Shown: positions 33,660-44,185, counted from the first letter of the stretch. The stretch is 64,000 bases of DNA from Akebia trifoliata (GCA_017979445.1 CM030705.1:9932679-9996678), one strand, 5' to 3'. The notes: generated by a model not told the origin, from the sequence alone. Program-made: numbers and translations.

Positions 33660-34008
33660 GGGTCCCGTTCAGCAACAAATATTTTGGCAAAACATTTTTC
33701 AAAACATGGGTTAGAGGTTTTGGAATGAGCTGATTTTTGGTGAGGATGATCTCTACGGTGAGTAGATCATCCTCACCAAAAATCAGCCCATTCCAAAACT
33801 TCTAACCCATGTTTACCAGCTGAAAAATCGTGGACCGTCCATTTTTTGTAAACCATTTTTGATGTGGTTAGAAGTTTTGGAATGGGCTGATTTTTGGGAT
33901 GATCTCCTCACCGTAGAGATCATCCTCACCAAAAATCAGCCCATTCCAAAACCTCTAACTCATGTTTTGAAAAATGTTTTGCCAAAAAGTTTGCCATTGA
34001 ACGCTACC
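33660..34008 (-). mobile_element. TA-nested double-hairpin MITE, A/C hybrid
   Basis: The left end is GGGTCCCGTTCAGCAAC (A type) and the right end the complement of GGTAGCGTTCAATGGCAAAC (C type). The core is two palindromes and a spacer. Mixed ends suggest recombination or gene conversion between subfamilies. Confidence 0.75.
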
Positions 34009-34018
34009 TATATATATA

Positions 34019-34399
34019 GGGTCTCGTTCAACACCCTACGCTTTACCCTACACTTTACCCTACGTGTTTTGTCCTACATGGGTTAGAAGTTTTGGAATAT
34101 GCTGATTTTTGGTGAGGATGATCTCTATGGTGAGGAGATCATCCTCACCAAAGATTAGCTCATTCCAAAACTTCTAACCCCATAAAAAATGATTTACAAA
34201 AAATGGACGGTCAATGATTTTTCTACTTGTAAACATGGGGCTAGAAATTTTGGAATGGGCTGATTTTTGGTGAGGAGGAACTTTTAACCGTAGAGATCAT
34301 CCTCACCAAAAATCAGCCCATTCCAAAACTTCTAACCCATGTAGGACAAAACACGTTTGATAAAGCGAAGGGTAAAGTGTAGGGTGTTGAACATTTCCC
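34019..34399 (-). mobile_element. TA-nested double-hairpin MITE, B type
   Basis: It runs from GGGTCTCGTTCAACACCC to the complement of GGGAAATGTTCAACACCC and is separated from neighbours by (TA)5 and (TA)14. Confidence 0.8.
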
Positions 34400-34427
34400 A
34401 TATATATATATATATATATATATATAT

Positions 34428-34808
34428 GGGAAATGTTTAGCACCCTAAGTTTTACCACACACTTTAACAAACGTTTTTTGTCCTACATGGGTTAGAAGTT
34501 TTGGAATGGGCTGATTTTTGGTGAGGATGATCTCTATGATTAGAAGATCATCCTCCCCAAAAATCAGCCCATTCCGAAATGTTTAGCCCCATGTTTACAT
34601 GTTGAAAAATCGTGGACCATCTATTTTTTGTAAACCATTTTTGATGGGGTTAGAAGTTTTGAAATGAGCTGAATTTTTGTGAGGATGATCTCCTCATCAT
34701 AGAGATCATCCTCACCAAAAATCAGCTCATTCCAAAACTTCTAACCCATCTAAGACAAAACACGTTTGTTAAAGTGTGTGGTAAAGTTTAGGGTGCTGAA
34801 CGGGACCC
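34428..34808 (+). mobile_element. TA-nested double-hairpin MITE, B type
   Basis: It runs from GGGAAATGTTTAGCACCC to the complement of GGGTCCCGTTCAGCACCC. It is almost the exact reverse complement of the next element (34823-35203), sharing private changes such as GGGGAGGATGATCTTCTAAT and TTTTGTCTTAGATGGG. Confidence 0.85.
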
Positions 34809-34822
34809 TATATATATATATA

Positions 34823-35203
34823 GGGTCCCGTTCAGCACCCTAAACTTTACCACACACTTTAACAAACGTGTTTTGTCTTAGATGGGTTAGAAGTTTTGGA
34901 ATGGGCTGATTTTTGGTGAGGATGATCTCTATGGTGAGGAGATCATCCTCACCAAAAATCAGCTCATTCCAAAACTTCTAACCCCATCAAAAATGGTTTA
35001 CAAAAAATGAACGGTCCACGATTTTTCAACGTGTAAACATGGGGCTAAACATTTCAGAATGGGCTGATTTTTGGGGAGGATGATCTTCTAATCATAGAGA
35101 TCATCCTCACCAAAAATCAGCCCATTCCAAAACTTCTAACCCATGTAGGACAAAAAACGTTTGTTAAAGTGTGTGGTAAAACTTAGGGTGCTGAACATTT
35201 CCC
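34823..35203 (-). mobile_element. TA-nested double-hairpin MITE, B type
   Basis: It runs from GGGTCCCGTTCAGCACCC to the complement of GGGAAATGTTCAGCACCC and is the mirror partner of 34428-34808 across a 14-bp TA-rich centre. Confidence 0.85.
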
Positions 35204-35230
<27 letters not shown>

Positions 35231-35236
<6 letters not shown>

Positions 35237-35609
35237 CGTTCAAGGGCAAACTTTTTAGCAAACTTTTTGGCAAAACATTTTTCAAAACATGAGTTAGAGG
35301 TTTTGGAATGGGCTGATTTTTGGTGAGGATGATCTCCTCACCGTAGAGATCATCCTCACCAAAAATCAGCTCATTCCAAAACTTCTAACCCATGTTTACC
35401 AGCTGAAAAATCGTGGACCGTCCATTTTTTGTAAACTGTTTTTGATGGGGTTAGAAGTTTTGGAATGGGCTGATTTTTGGTGATGATGATCTCCTCACCA
35501 TAGAGATCATCCTCACCAAAAATCAGCCCATTCCAAAACCTCTAACTCATGTTTTGAAAAATGTTTTGCCAAAAAGTTTGCTAAAAAGTTGGCCATTGAA
35601 CACCCCCCA
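35231..35609. mobile_element. TA-nested double-hairpin MITE, C type
   Basis: It starts GGGTAGCGTTCAAGGGCAAAC and ends TTGAACACCCCCC. Its outer arms carry repeated TTTTTGGCAAAC(T). The core matches A and B. A 62.5-62.8 kb copy is the same type. Confidence 0.75.
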
Positions 35610-35619
35610 TATATATATA

Positions 35620-35971
35620 GGGAAATGTTCAGCAACAAACATTTTGGCAAAACATTTTTCAAAACATGGGTTAGAGGTTTTGGAATGGGCTGATTTTTGG
35701 TGAGGATGATCTTTACGGTGAGGAGATCATCATCACCAAAAATCAGCTCATTCCAAAACTTCTAACCCCATCAAAAATGGTTTACAAAAAATGGACGGTC
35801 CACGATTTTTCAACTTGTAAACTGGGGCTAGAAGTTTTGGAATGGGCTGATTTTTGGTGAGAATGATCTCCTCACCGTAGATATCATCCTCACCAAAAAT
35901 CAGCCCATTCCGAAACCTCTAACCCATGTTTTGAAAAATGTTTTGCCAAAATGTTTGTTGCTGAACGGGAC

Positions 35972-35973
<2 letters not shown>
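35620..35973 (+). mobile_element. TA-nested double-hairpin MITE, A type
   Basis: It runs from GGGAAATGTTCAGCAAC to the complement of GGGTCCCGTTCAGCAAC, followed by (TA)17. It sits just downstream of the intact LecRK-B1 gene, at the same TA tract as 4697-5061 in the pseudogene copy but in the opposite orientation relative to the gene. Confidence 0.8.
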
Positions 35974-36012
<39 letters not shown>

Positions 36013-36186
36013 TTTTTTTGTTTTGACAACGATGATCGGTCTTTCCCTGATGCACTGCCCCATACATATTGTTCTTCAAGAGAAGACACAAAAATGACCC
36101 AAATATTGCCAATCGATGAATGTACACAAACATACATAAATGCAATACAAACATGCATGTATACATATTTTCCATAGCATACAAAT
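35974..36186 (-). other. 3' flank of LecRK-B1
   Basis: (TA)n, then sequence matching 4514-4690 on the other strand. Likely 3' UTR with ATACATACAAAC-type repeats. Confidence 0.6.
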
Positions 36187-38151
36187 TTAACGACCCACTT
36201 CAAGGCTAGAAGTTATCATTGAAGCTTCGCTAGAACTAGCCATTGGAACGGGGACATGAAAAGAAGGAACAGGCATCTTTGGTGGAAGATTTGGTATCTT
36301 TGCCTCAAATTGAAGAACATGAATTGCCTGCCTTATAGAAGGCCTCAAACTGTGATCGGGGTACGCGCACCACAATCCTACAATCATCAAACACTCCACT
36401 TGTTTCACATCAAACTCCTTAAACAATTGTTCGTCAATTGCAGTTAGAAGGCTTCCCTTCCCATAGAGGTCCCACACCCACTCCACCAACCCCATTTGAG
36501 ATTCCTCTTCCATGGGATTGACTGATTTTCTCCCACAAGCTATTTCCAAGGCCACCACTCCGAAGCTAAATACATCGGATTCTTTACTAGCCTTGCCCGT
36601 GCTAATGTACTCTGGTGCTAAGTAGCCTAAAGTCCCGGCCAAGCCAGTAGTCTGAGGGCCTAGTTCATGGTCCATGAGCCGAGCTAGTCCAAAGTCACCA
36701 AGCTTCACATTGAAACTTGAATCCAACATTACATTGCTCGATTTGATATCACGATGTACTACACATTGCTCCCATTCTTCGTGAAGGTAGAGCAATCCAG
36801 AGGCCAAACCAAGTGCTATCTTGTATCTTATAGCCCAAGCGAGAGGACTCCTCTTTCCAAAGAGATGGGAATTGAGGCTCCCATTGGGCATGAGCTCATA
36901 GACGAGTAGGAATTCACCTTTGTCATGGCACCAACCGATGAGTTGCACAAGATTTCGGTGCCTCAACCGACTGATGACCTTCACCTCAGTTACATATTCT
37001 TTTCTCCCCTGTTTGGAACCCCTGGAGATTTTCTTTACGGCCACAGCTAAATCTAAATCACTCAAGTACCCACAATAAACACCTCCAAATCCTCCTTCCC
37101 CCAACTTCCTTTCATCTGAGAAATTGTTGGTTGCTAAGGCTAATTCTTTAAAAGAAAACCTCTTAGGCCCAGCTCCCCTTTCGAAATCACCATTTATCGA
37201 TGTGAGGTTGGCCCTCTCTTTTTCTTTCCTTGCTTTGCTTCTCCTCGACAGAATTATCCATGCTATACCAACACCACCTATCAAACCAGCTACTGAAACA
37301 ACCAATCCCACCACCAATCTAATCCTTTTCTCATTATTTCCTTCTGTCTCCTTTACGACCAAATTCGAATTAAATTCCCATGATCGAAGAATATGTCGCT
37401 CCACAAACTGACCCGTAGCTGCTGAGAACCCAATTGTAACCCACTCTGGTAGAATTTGCACCAAATCAATAGTGTAAGAAAGAAGAGAATCCCCATTAAA
37501 AATAGGATTTAATTCATAAGTCCAAAACACACTCAGGTTCTTCGTAGTAGCATTGTAAGTAATCCAGACATTAGCGGTATCACCACTATGTAAGCTAGCA
37601 TTCCATTTGACATACTTAGCTGAAGCAATCGAGTTGTTGTTGATCCCCACATGTTCGTAAGGAGGATCCCATTCAGGGTTTGGAAAAGAGTCAAACTCGA
37701 CAGAAACAATCTGATTTTGGGCTGTAGCATCACTAGTTGTGGTGTTAAACAAGCCTAGAAATCCACCAACAGAGTTTGGAGGGATCTGGAAGCCAACACG
37801 AGCTAGAAAGAATGCTAACCCATGACCATATGAGGGAGCACCCTGGGTGTCGATAATGAATGAGAAATGTGTAGTGAAATCTGATTGCTTTCCACTGGAA
37901 GCGTCCGAAAGGTGCACCCTTTCAGAATGGGTAGCTCGAGCAACACGGCTAAAGTAATTGACTTTATTGAATTCTATTGCTCCTACAGAAGGCACAGCAT
38001 CACCCTCATACAGAATGTCGGCAGTATTGGGATCAAACCGAGATATTTTGAAGAAAAGTGAGAGAGTAGAGGGAACAAGAAAGAAGAAAAGAAATAGGAA
38101 GAGAAGGACATGGGTGTTTTTAGATGGAAATTTGTAGAATGACATGATCAT
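36187..38151 (-). CDS. LecRK-B1, intact L-type lectin receptor-like kinase
   Basis: A 654-residue single-exon receptor for the plasma membrane. In order: signal peptide about 1-31 (hydrophobic VLLFLFLFFFLVPSTLS), legume-lectin domain about 32-262 (VEFDSFPNPEWDP...HVGINNNS), transmembrane about 278-301, and kinase about 346-612. The P-loop GEGGFGG is at 351-357, Lys373, Glu389, HRDIKSSN 466-473, DFG 486-488, APE 512-514. All core catalytic residues are present and HRD makes it an RD kinase. The C-terminus is short. It resembles Arabidopsis LecRK-IX.1/IX.2, which act in defence and cell-death signalling; ligand and role here are unknown. ATG at 38151 was used; a second Met two codons on is equally possible. 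Its 3' neighbour is a MITE array, and its closest relatives are the pseudogenes at 3221, 40950 and 45585. Confidence 0.93.
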   Translation of the reverse strand: MIMSFYKFPSKNTHVLLFLFLFFFLVPSTLSLFFKISRFDPNTADILYEGDAVPSVGAIEFNKVNYFSRVARATHSERVHLSDASSGKQSDFTTHFSFIIDTQGAPSYGHGLAFFLARVGFQIPPNSVGGFLGLFNTTTSDATAQNQIVSVEFDSFPNPEWDPPYEHVGINNNSIASAKYVKWNASLHSGDTANVWITYNATTKNLSVFWTYELNPIFNGDSLLSYTIDLVQILPEWVTIGFSAATGQFVERHILRSWEFNSNLVVKETEGNNEKRIRLVVGLVVSVAGLIGGVGIAWIILSRRSKARKEKERANLTSINGDFERGAGPKRFSFKELALATNNFSDERKLGEGGFGGVYCGYLSDLDLAVAVKKISRGSKQGRKEYVTEVKVISRLRHRNLVQLIGWCHDKGEFLLVYELMPNGSLNSHLFGKRSPLAWAIRYKIALGLASGLLYLHEEWEQCVVHRDIKSSNVMLDSSFNVKLGDFGLARLMDHELGPQTTGLAGTLGYLAPEYISTGKASKESDVFSFGVVALEIACGRKSVNPMEEESQMGLVEWVWDLYGKGSLLTAIDEQLFKEFDVKQVECLMIVGLWCAYPDHSLRPSIRQAIHVLQFEAKIPNLPPKMPVPSFHVPVPMASSSEASMITSSLEVGR

Positions 38152-38973
38152 GATGACTGTTCTTGAGGTAGAGAAAGAGGAGGGATGAATGAGATCAAGA
38201 AATGAAGAGTGTTCATAAAGTACTGCAACTCAACATTTATCATAAATTGCTCCTCTTTTTTTTCCATGTCTTGATGCTCAAGTATCAACTACTACTATTA
38301 TTTTATAATTAGAGGGCTGTTTGGACATTGGAAGATAACACTGTCACCACCTCAAATTATAAAGAAAGACCTAATATAAGATTAGGAAGAAATACTTCAA
38401 CATAATGTTCATACTTGAACAATAATGTTCATGGGAACATAATAAATTGATCTTTACCATGTCAAGCTTCTTCCATTGACCTGGCACGTGTACTAAATTT
38501 GATGTAGTACCTTAAAAATCTATCTGGACCATTGATCTGGTGAGATATGTTTTTCTAGAGTAAGTCAATGAGAAGAAATCTTAGTGTCTGGCACGTTAAA
38601 ATATATTAAAATTTGTTTCTTATGTTTTGGAAGATATATAGTTTGTTAGAATCACTCAAATCTTTTTTTTTTTTTTGGGTTTCAATCACAATTCACCACT
38701 GACTATGACTTATTAAGAGATAAAATAACACACAGGATTCACGCAGCCGAGTTCAGCTTCATAAGGTTCACTGATCTGAATCTTTTTTTCCATGAGTCTG
38801 CCATAACCCTGGAACAGGTTCTCATATAGTGTAATATTGAATAGGTATCAACAGAAATTTCATAGTGAGTTGAGTGATCTTTCAAAAGAGGAGTAGCTGA
38901 GAAATCAGATCCACAAGATAACAATTGTATAACTTTAAACTCGAGGGATTAACATAAAAGACTAATGACAATC

Positions 38974-39316
38974 TGACACTCTTTTTTCAGATGCCCCATG
39001 TGCTCCCTGACCTGCTCGTTACAGAATCATAGATCTTTTTCTTGTGGAGTCGTGATAATCTGACTCCCCCCACATGGCATACTCAAAATACTCTCCTGAC
39101 ATGGCATGTGCTAGAACCATAGATTTTTGCCTTGGGATACACATCTGCACATCCCCATAAATATTTGTAGTTGTGTATCCTGAGGCAAAAAAGATCTATG
39201 GTTCTAGCACATGCCACATCAGGAGAGTATTCTGAGTATGCTACGTGGGGGAGTCAGAAAATCATTACTCTTCTCTTGTGTACCCCAGATGCAAAGGATC
39301 TGAAAAAAGAGCGACA
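38974..39316. repeat. 343-bp imperfect palindrome of CATAGATC hairpins
   Basis: Outer arms CTGACACTCTTTTTTCAGAT and its near-complement at 39296-39316 enclose further paired segments: TCTGACTCCCCC, GCATACTCA(A/G)AATACTCTCCTGA, and TGGCATGTGCTAGAACCATAG. The loop is around 39150-39160. The innermost part (39099-39216) is nearly perfect. Confidence 0.75.
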
Positions 39317-39379
39317 GATTATCACGACTCAACATAAAATAAAGAGTCGTGATAAACTGACGCAGTTGACGTGGCATGT

Positions 39380-39452
39380 GCAAAAACCATAGATCTTTTT
39401 CTTCAGGATACACAAGGAAAAAAGATCTATGGTTCTGTGCACACATGCCATG
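39380..39452. repeat. CATAGATC-family hairpin
   Basis: GGCATGTGCAAAAACCATAG pairs with CTATGGTTCTGTGCACACATGCC, with internal arms AGATCTTTTTC. About 73 bp. Confidence 0.7.
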
Positions 39453-39520
39453 TCAACCGAATCAGTTTATTGTTAGTCTAAAATAAATAGTCAACAGCCT
39501 TAGATAGAGAATTGGGCGAC

Positions 39521-40949
39521 GCATCATGTTCAATGCGTTTAAAGAGTTTTCTTTGAATGTAGATTATTTAGATAGAATGAGGCACAATAATTTAGTAGCA
39601 TTTGCTTTTCAATGGTCAACTCTACCATCTGCTTTCCAATTATTAATATATAATACCTCTTATACCTTTCAAAACAAAATAAAAAAGAGCCGTTCGAATC
39701 CAACACTGCACCGATCACGGGTGGATTTACAGTGGGGGCACAAGAATTTTCAAAATTAAAGGATTTATGAGCTATTGCGATGGATAGCAGCGGCAGATTT
39801 ATGAGCTATTACCAGGGACAGTATTGTTAACTGATGCTTGTCTTTGGCTCAAACAAACTTTCACCTTTGAGTCCCTGATACATCCAAACAGCCTCGTCCA
39901 GCCAAAACTGAAGAAATAAACCACATTATCTAATGGAAAAAAAAATATGGTCCGAAACTCATAAGGTTTTCTTTCTTGAGGGGAGAGCCCTTTGTTTATT
40001 GTTTCTATTTTACATGACCTCGACGAATTTAATACGTACAATCTAACTTATGACTTCAAATAGTCTCGCATAGAATACGTATCACTGAAACACATAATTC
40101 AAGGTTTGCTAGTGCAGTTGATTGCTATCAGTTTTTTCTGGAAGAAGATTGATCCACCTCTAATGTATATTTCTTTCCAGTCATTTATGATTTTATCTCT
40201 GATACAAACGGGCAGAGCCAGGATTTTGCCCATGTGGGTGCAGCCAAGAGTAGAAATTTTTTTGTGAGGACAACTACGAGTGAAAAATAATATTTGTGGG
40301 GGCAATAGTGGCAGATATTTGAATGCATTGTGACTAGCATGCATTATTTAAGCCTATGCTTTATGTATTTTTGTACCCTTAAGAGGCCCTCATGTGTCTA
40401 ATGTGGATGTCCATTCCCAGCAATAAGAGTCGTTCGTATGGGATTATTATAATTGGTACCATGGCATCATGTTCAGGCATTGGTATATAGAATATTTGCT
40501 AGGATGGAGACAACAGAAATAAAAGGTGAATGTGAATGTGATCTTTCAATTTTCCATATACTCTATATCTTTTTCTTCTCTTTTTATAGATATAGAAAAA
40601 ATTTATTAGAAGTTCAAATGAGGAGAAAAAGATTGGAGGTCAAGTAGACTAGCCTAAAGAGGAAAAATGAAAACAAACAATAACTCCAAAAGGGAGACCA
40701 AGTGAAAACTCAGTCAAGCTCACACCTAAAGAGAAAATCTTCATAGAAAGGAAGGAAAAAAAAAATGATGACTTACTGAATGGGATATTGCTTTCCTTAA
40801 AAAACCGAGCTATTCCACTCCTCCCAAATTCCCCAACACATGGTACTACCCATCTGTTTATAAACAATGAAGCAAGGAAGTTATATAACTAGGAAAGTAC
40901 CAACGTAGATTGAATAGGAGAATGAAATGAAACCAAACCCCATGAGTGA
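39521..40949. other. Intergenic DNA with old duplication
   Basis: No gene is supported. The interval 39800-40155 is a diverged copy of 41790-42175 (ACTGAAGAAATAAAC, TTTTACATGACCTC, GCTTTTTCTGGAAGAAGATTGATCCA-like), indicating an old duplication around the B fragments. GGCAGAGCCAGGATTTTG near 40211 is the degraded dispersed repeat also seen in the A flanks. Confidence 0.55.
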
Positions 40950-41294
40950 AAGAACATTGAATGCGAGCCCATGATTGTATGAGGAAGCACCATGGGTGTC
41001 ACTAATGAACGAGAAATGTGGGGTAAAGTCTGATTGCTTTCCACTGGCAGCGTACCAAAGGTGCACACTTTCAGCGTAGGTAGCTCAACCAAATCTAGAT
41101 AAGAAATTGACTTTATTGAATTCGATAGCTCCTACAGAAGGCACATCATTGCCCTCATAGAGAATGAGGGTGGTATTGAGATCAAATCGAGATATTTTGA
41201 AGAAAAGTGAGTGAGCAGAAGAAACAAGAAAGAAGAAAAGAAAGAGGACATGGGTGTTTTTAGATGGGAATGGAGTTGGAAAGTTGTAGGACAT
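40950..41294 (-). pseudogene. LecRK-B 5' fragment (signal peptide and partial lectin)
   Basis: It encodes a signal peptide and lectin N-terminus (SLFFKISRFDLNTT...VPSVGAIEFNKVNFLSR), then in the same frame after TGA at 41085-41087 continues ATYAESVHLWYAASGKQSDFTPHFSFI to GLAF, where homology stops. Relative to B1, the stop replaces an Arg CGA in RVARATHS. The lectin C-half, transmembrane and kinase are absent. It cannot make a receptor. Confidence 0.88.
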
Positions 41295-41649
41295 GATCCT
41301 GACTTTTCTTGATGTAGAGAAAGAGAAGGGATGAATGAGTTCAAGAAATGAAGAGTGTCATGCACACACTCAACAGAAATGATCCTTCCTGTGTTTTTCC
41401 ATGTCCATAAAACCATAGATTTTTTTCCTCAAGATACAAGAGAAAAAAAAAATCAATGGTTTTGTGCACACTCGAGTGCCATGTAGTAAGGAGTCAGTTC
41501 AGCATTTTTCTTTTATATTTATGGGGCAGGATTGTGATCCAACGTGTTTTGTAAACTGGGGTTAAAAGTTTTGGAATTCGCTGATTTTTGGTGATGTAAT
41601 ATCTATGTTTACATAACACATGGGATAAAACATTGGATCTTGATCGCGG

Positions 41650-41694
<45 letters not shown>

Positions 41695-42318
41695 GCCCTA
41701 ACAATAAGCGTGCGTCCATGGAATACTAACATGTGAGCCCACCGTGTGATCACTACTCTTGACTGCAATCGCCAACCTAAGTTTGCTCGGGACTGTATTG
41801 TTGAATGAAATGTCTTCCGCTCAAGCCCATTTGCACCTTTGAGTCCGTGATCTCATCCAATACGGCCCCAACCAGCCATGAGCCAACACTGAAGAAATAA
41901 ACTACATTTTCTATAGGGTTAAAAAAAGGGACCGAAGCTCATCAGGTTTTCTTTCTAGGGGGTTTGGAGGGACCTATAAATTTACTGTTTCCATTTTACA
42001 TGACCTCAATGAATTTAATATGGTCAAACTTATGGCTTCAGATAATCTCGCATCCACATTCATAGAAATAGAATACATTTTACTTGAATCAAGGACTAAA
42101 TATCCCCCCACAAAAGTCAAGTTTGCTACTGCAGATGATTGCTATCAGCTTTTTCTGGAAGAAGATTGATCCAAGTAGAATAGCAATGCCCATTATTGCA
42201 ATGGAATTTATTAAAGCGTACGAGACCAACTTTTAAATAATTATTCAAATTTGTTTTAGGGACACTAGAAATCAGGTTTATGAGAGCTTCCTAGTTGTAT
42301 TAAAATCTTCATGAATCA
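41295..42318. other. Intergenic DNA upstream of the B fragment
   Basis: 41295-41410 is the B-type leader. A CATAGATC hairpin is at 41410-41455. A diverged relative of the TA-nested MITE (GATCCAACGTGTTTTGTAAAC...GGTTAAAAGTTTTGGAATTCGC) spans 41523-41652, next to a (TA)20 tract at 41653-41692. The remainder matches 39800-40155. Confidence 0.55.
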
Positions 42319-42326
42319 TTAATTTA

Positions 42327-42445
42327 GAGAGTTTCTATTGCCGCACCAATTTTTACTAATGCCTCACCAACAATGCAATTCTTTGGTGATTTATATGGGA
42401 ATTGGTGTGGCATTAGTAAAAGTTGGTGTGGCAATAGTAACTCTC
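42327..42445. mobile_element. hAT-like MITE, 119 bp, 8-bp TSD
   Basis: Arms of about 44 bp begin GAGAGTTTCTATTGCCGCACC and end GGTGTGGCAATAGTAACTCTC, with a TTGGTG-centred loop. Direct repeats TTAATTTA flank it at 42319-42326 and 42446-42453. An 8-bp duplication fits hAT transposition, although the ends are not a canonical CAGGG type. Confidence 0.8.
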
Positions 42446-42520
42446 TTAATTTATAAATTTTATGGAAAAAAACGACAAAGAAGCATTTATTTGCTTGGGA
42501 CACACACATAAGACTAGGAG

Positions 42521-42979
42521 TGTCAATTAGGGGCACAACTTGGTTCGGTTTGAAGTCAAATTAGAATCGAACTAACATAGATCGGTTCCACTAAATAAGA
42601 ATTAGAACCAAACCAAATTCCATTGGAACCAAATCAACTCAAACCGAATTAAAGTCGGTTTGGTTCTGGTTAATTCTATGAGTTGCCAATATTCTATAAA
42701 TTGTAAGTAATATTTTTTAATGAAAAATAAATATATAATAAACATAAATTATTCTATGTCATAACTCCAAAAGTAATTCATAATAATTATTATATATATT
42801 TTGCATAAGGGTTTGGTTCAATTCTATACAAGGTTGATTTGAAAATCAAATCAAATTGATCGGTTCTCCATTTTCATAACTAGGAATCAAATTGTAATTT
42901 GTTCCAAATCGAACCAAACCACTCTAAAACTATCGGTTTGGTTCGGTTCTCGGTTTGAACCAGACAAAATTGCACCCCA
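42521..42979. mobile_element. Probable MITE rich in GGTTCGGTTTG arms
   Basis: The left part has GGGGCACAACTTGGTTCGGTTTG and the right part CGGTTTGAACCAGACAAAATTGCACCCC, an imperfect inverted repeat about 450 bp apart. Internal AACCAAACC/GGTTTGGTT words pair further. No clean target duplication was found by eye. Confidence 0.5.
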
Positions 42980-43440
42980 TGGATCTTCTAATCATTGTGA
43001 ATCCAAAATAAATCCAATAAGATATAATTTATTATCGCATCAGGTTTTCATCAAATCCTAAAAATGTGATCCAATAACAATTGACTCGTGTTGAAGTAGC
43101 ATTGAAATTGACATCGTTTGGGAAATCGGTGTGGACAAAACCATAGATGATTTTCACTAGTATCTCAATGAAAAACATCTATGATTCTATAGACTCATCC
43201 ATGTCAGCAATGTCTGAAACAATGTCAATTTCAATGTTACTTTAGCATTTTATCAAAAAGCACATAAAAATTTGAAATCAAACAAAATCATAATTTTATT
43301 TATAAAATAAATATTTAAATGATTAAATATTAAATATTAAATATTTTTATCAAAAAAATTTAAGATTATTTAAATCAATCCTTTTTTTTTTTTTTGTAAA
43401 TTTGTGATTGAATAATTAATTTTAAATTATATCAATATGC

Positions 43441-43623
43441 GAAATGTTCAGCAACAAACATTTTGGCAAAACATGGGTTAGAGGTTTTGGAATTGGCTGA
43501 TTTTTGGTGAGGATGATCTCTACGGTGAGGAGATCATCCTCACCAAAAATCAGCCCATTCCAAAACCTCTAACCCATGTTTTGAAAAATGTTTTGCCAAA
43601 ATGTTTGTTGTTGAAAGGGACCC
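43441..43623 (+). mobile_element. Single-hairpin form of the TA-nested MITE
   Basis: It runs from GAAATGTTCAGCAACAAAC to GTTTGTTGTTGAAAGGGACC around one palindrome (GGTGAGGATGATCTCTACGG centre). It has only one hairpin and lacks the central spacer of the 350-380 bp forms. It is not inside a (TA)n tract. Confidence 0.75.
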
Positions 43624-43839
43624 CGGTCCATTCGCTGGCTAACATATTGGTAAACGGATTGGCAAACATTTTTAATCCGTTGGATCTAACGACATCGAAC
43701 GGATGAGATGTAATCTCACACGAACTGTTTAAAATTATAGAATTATTTACAGCGCCGTCCCTTAATTTATACATAATTTGTGCTTACTCCCTCTCCTCTT
43801 TAAATCAGAGATAACAGAACAGAGAGTTCTCTTTCTCGT

Positions 43840-44185
43840 CGTAGAGAACTCTCTCTGGCTCTCTCTTCTCACTCTCTTCTCTCTCGCTCTCACTCTCTCA
43901 TTCTCGCTCTCACTCTCTCTCTCTCACTCTCTCTATCACTCTCGCTGCCTCTCTCTCTCTCTCGCCCTATTCCTCGCTGAAACCCTCGCACGAACGGCTC
44001 ACTCTCTCATTCTCTCTCGCTCTCTCTCTCACTCTCGCTGCCTCCCTCTCTCACTCTCTCTCACTCACTCTCGCTGCCTCTCTCTTTCTCTCTCTCGCCC
44101 CATTCATCGTTGAAACCCTCGCACGAACGACTTTCGCTCTCATTCTCTCTCGCACGAACACGAACACGAACACGAACACGAATGG
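43840..44185 (+). repeat. CTCTCT-rich and ACGAAC microsatellites
   Basis: About 300 bp of (CT)n interrupted by CTCGCTGCC, with a repeated phrase GAAACCCTCGCACGAACG (43979 and 44113), followed by five copies of ACGAAC or CGAACA (44153-44180). Such tracts are common in plant 5' UTRs. Frames through it (43778-44113) are low-complexity. Confidence 0.75.

Larger units (their letters stand above)
38152..39520. other. LecRK-B1 upstream region with nested hairpins
   Basis: The first about 110 bp (38152-38260) match 41295-41410 and are the shared 5' leader of B genes. TATAAAAT reads on the minus strand near 38297-38304 as a weak TATA candidate. From 38974 the DNA is a chain of CATAGATC-family hairpins. 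No gene is seen. Confidence 0.6.

Noticed and set aside
35900..36203. 94-codon ORFs across the MITE/LecRK-B 3' flank
   Set aside because: They cross a (TA)n tract and a non-coding MITE, and the TA tract is translated as IYIYIY.
39526..39759. 77-codon ORF with normal-looking composition
   Set aside because: No family recognised, no duplicate preserving the frame, and it overlaps a degraded dispersed repeat.
43625..43745. Short inverted words around ATCCGTTGGATC, as another MITE
   Set aside because: The pairing is too short and no termini or target duplication could be fixed by eye.
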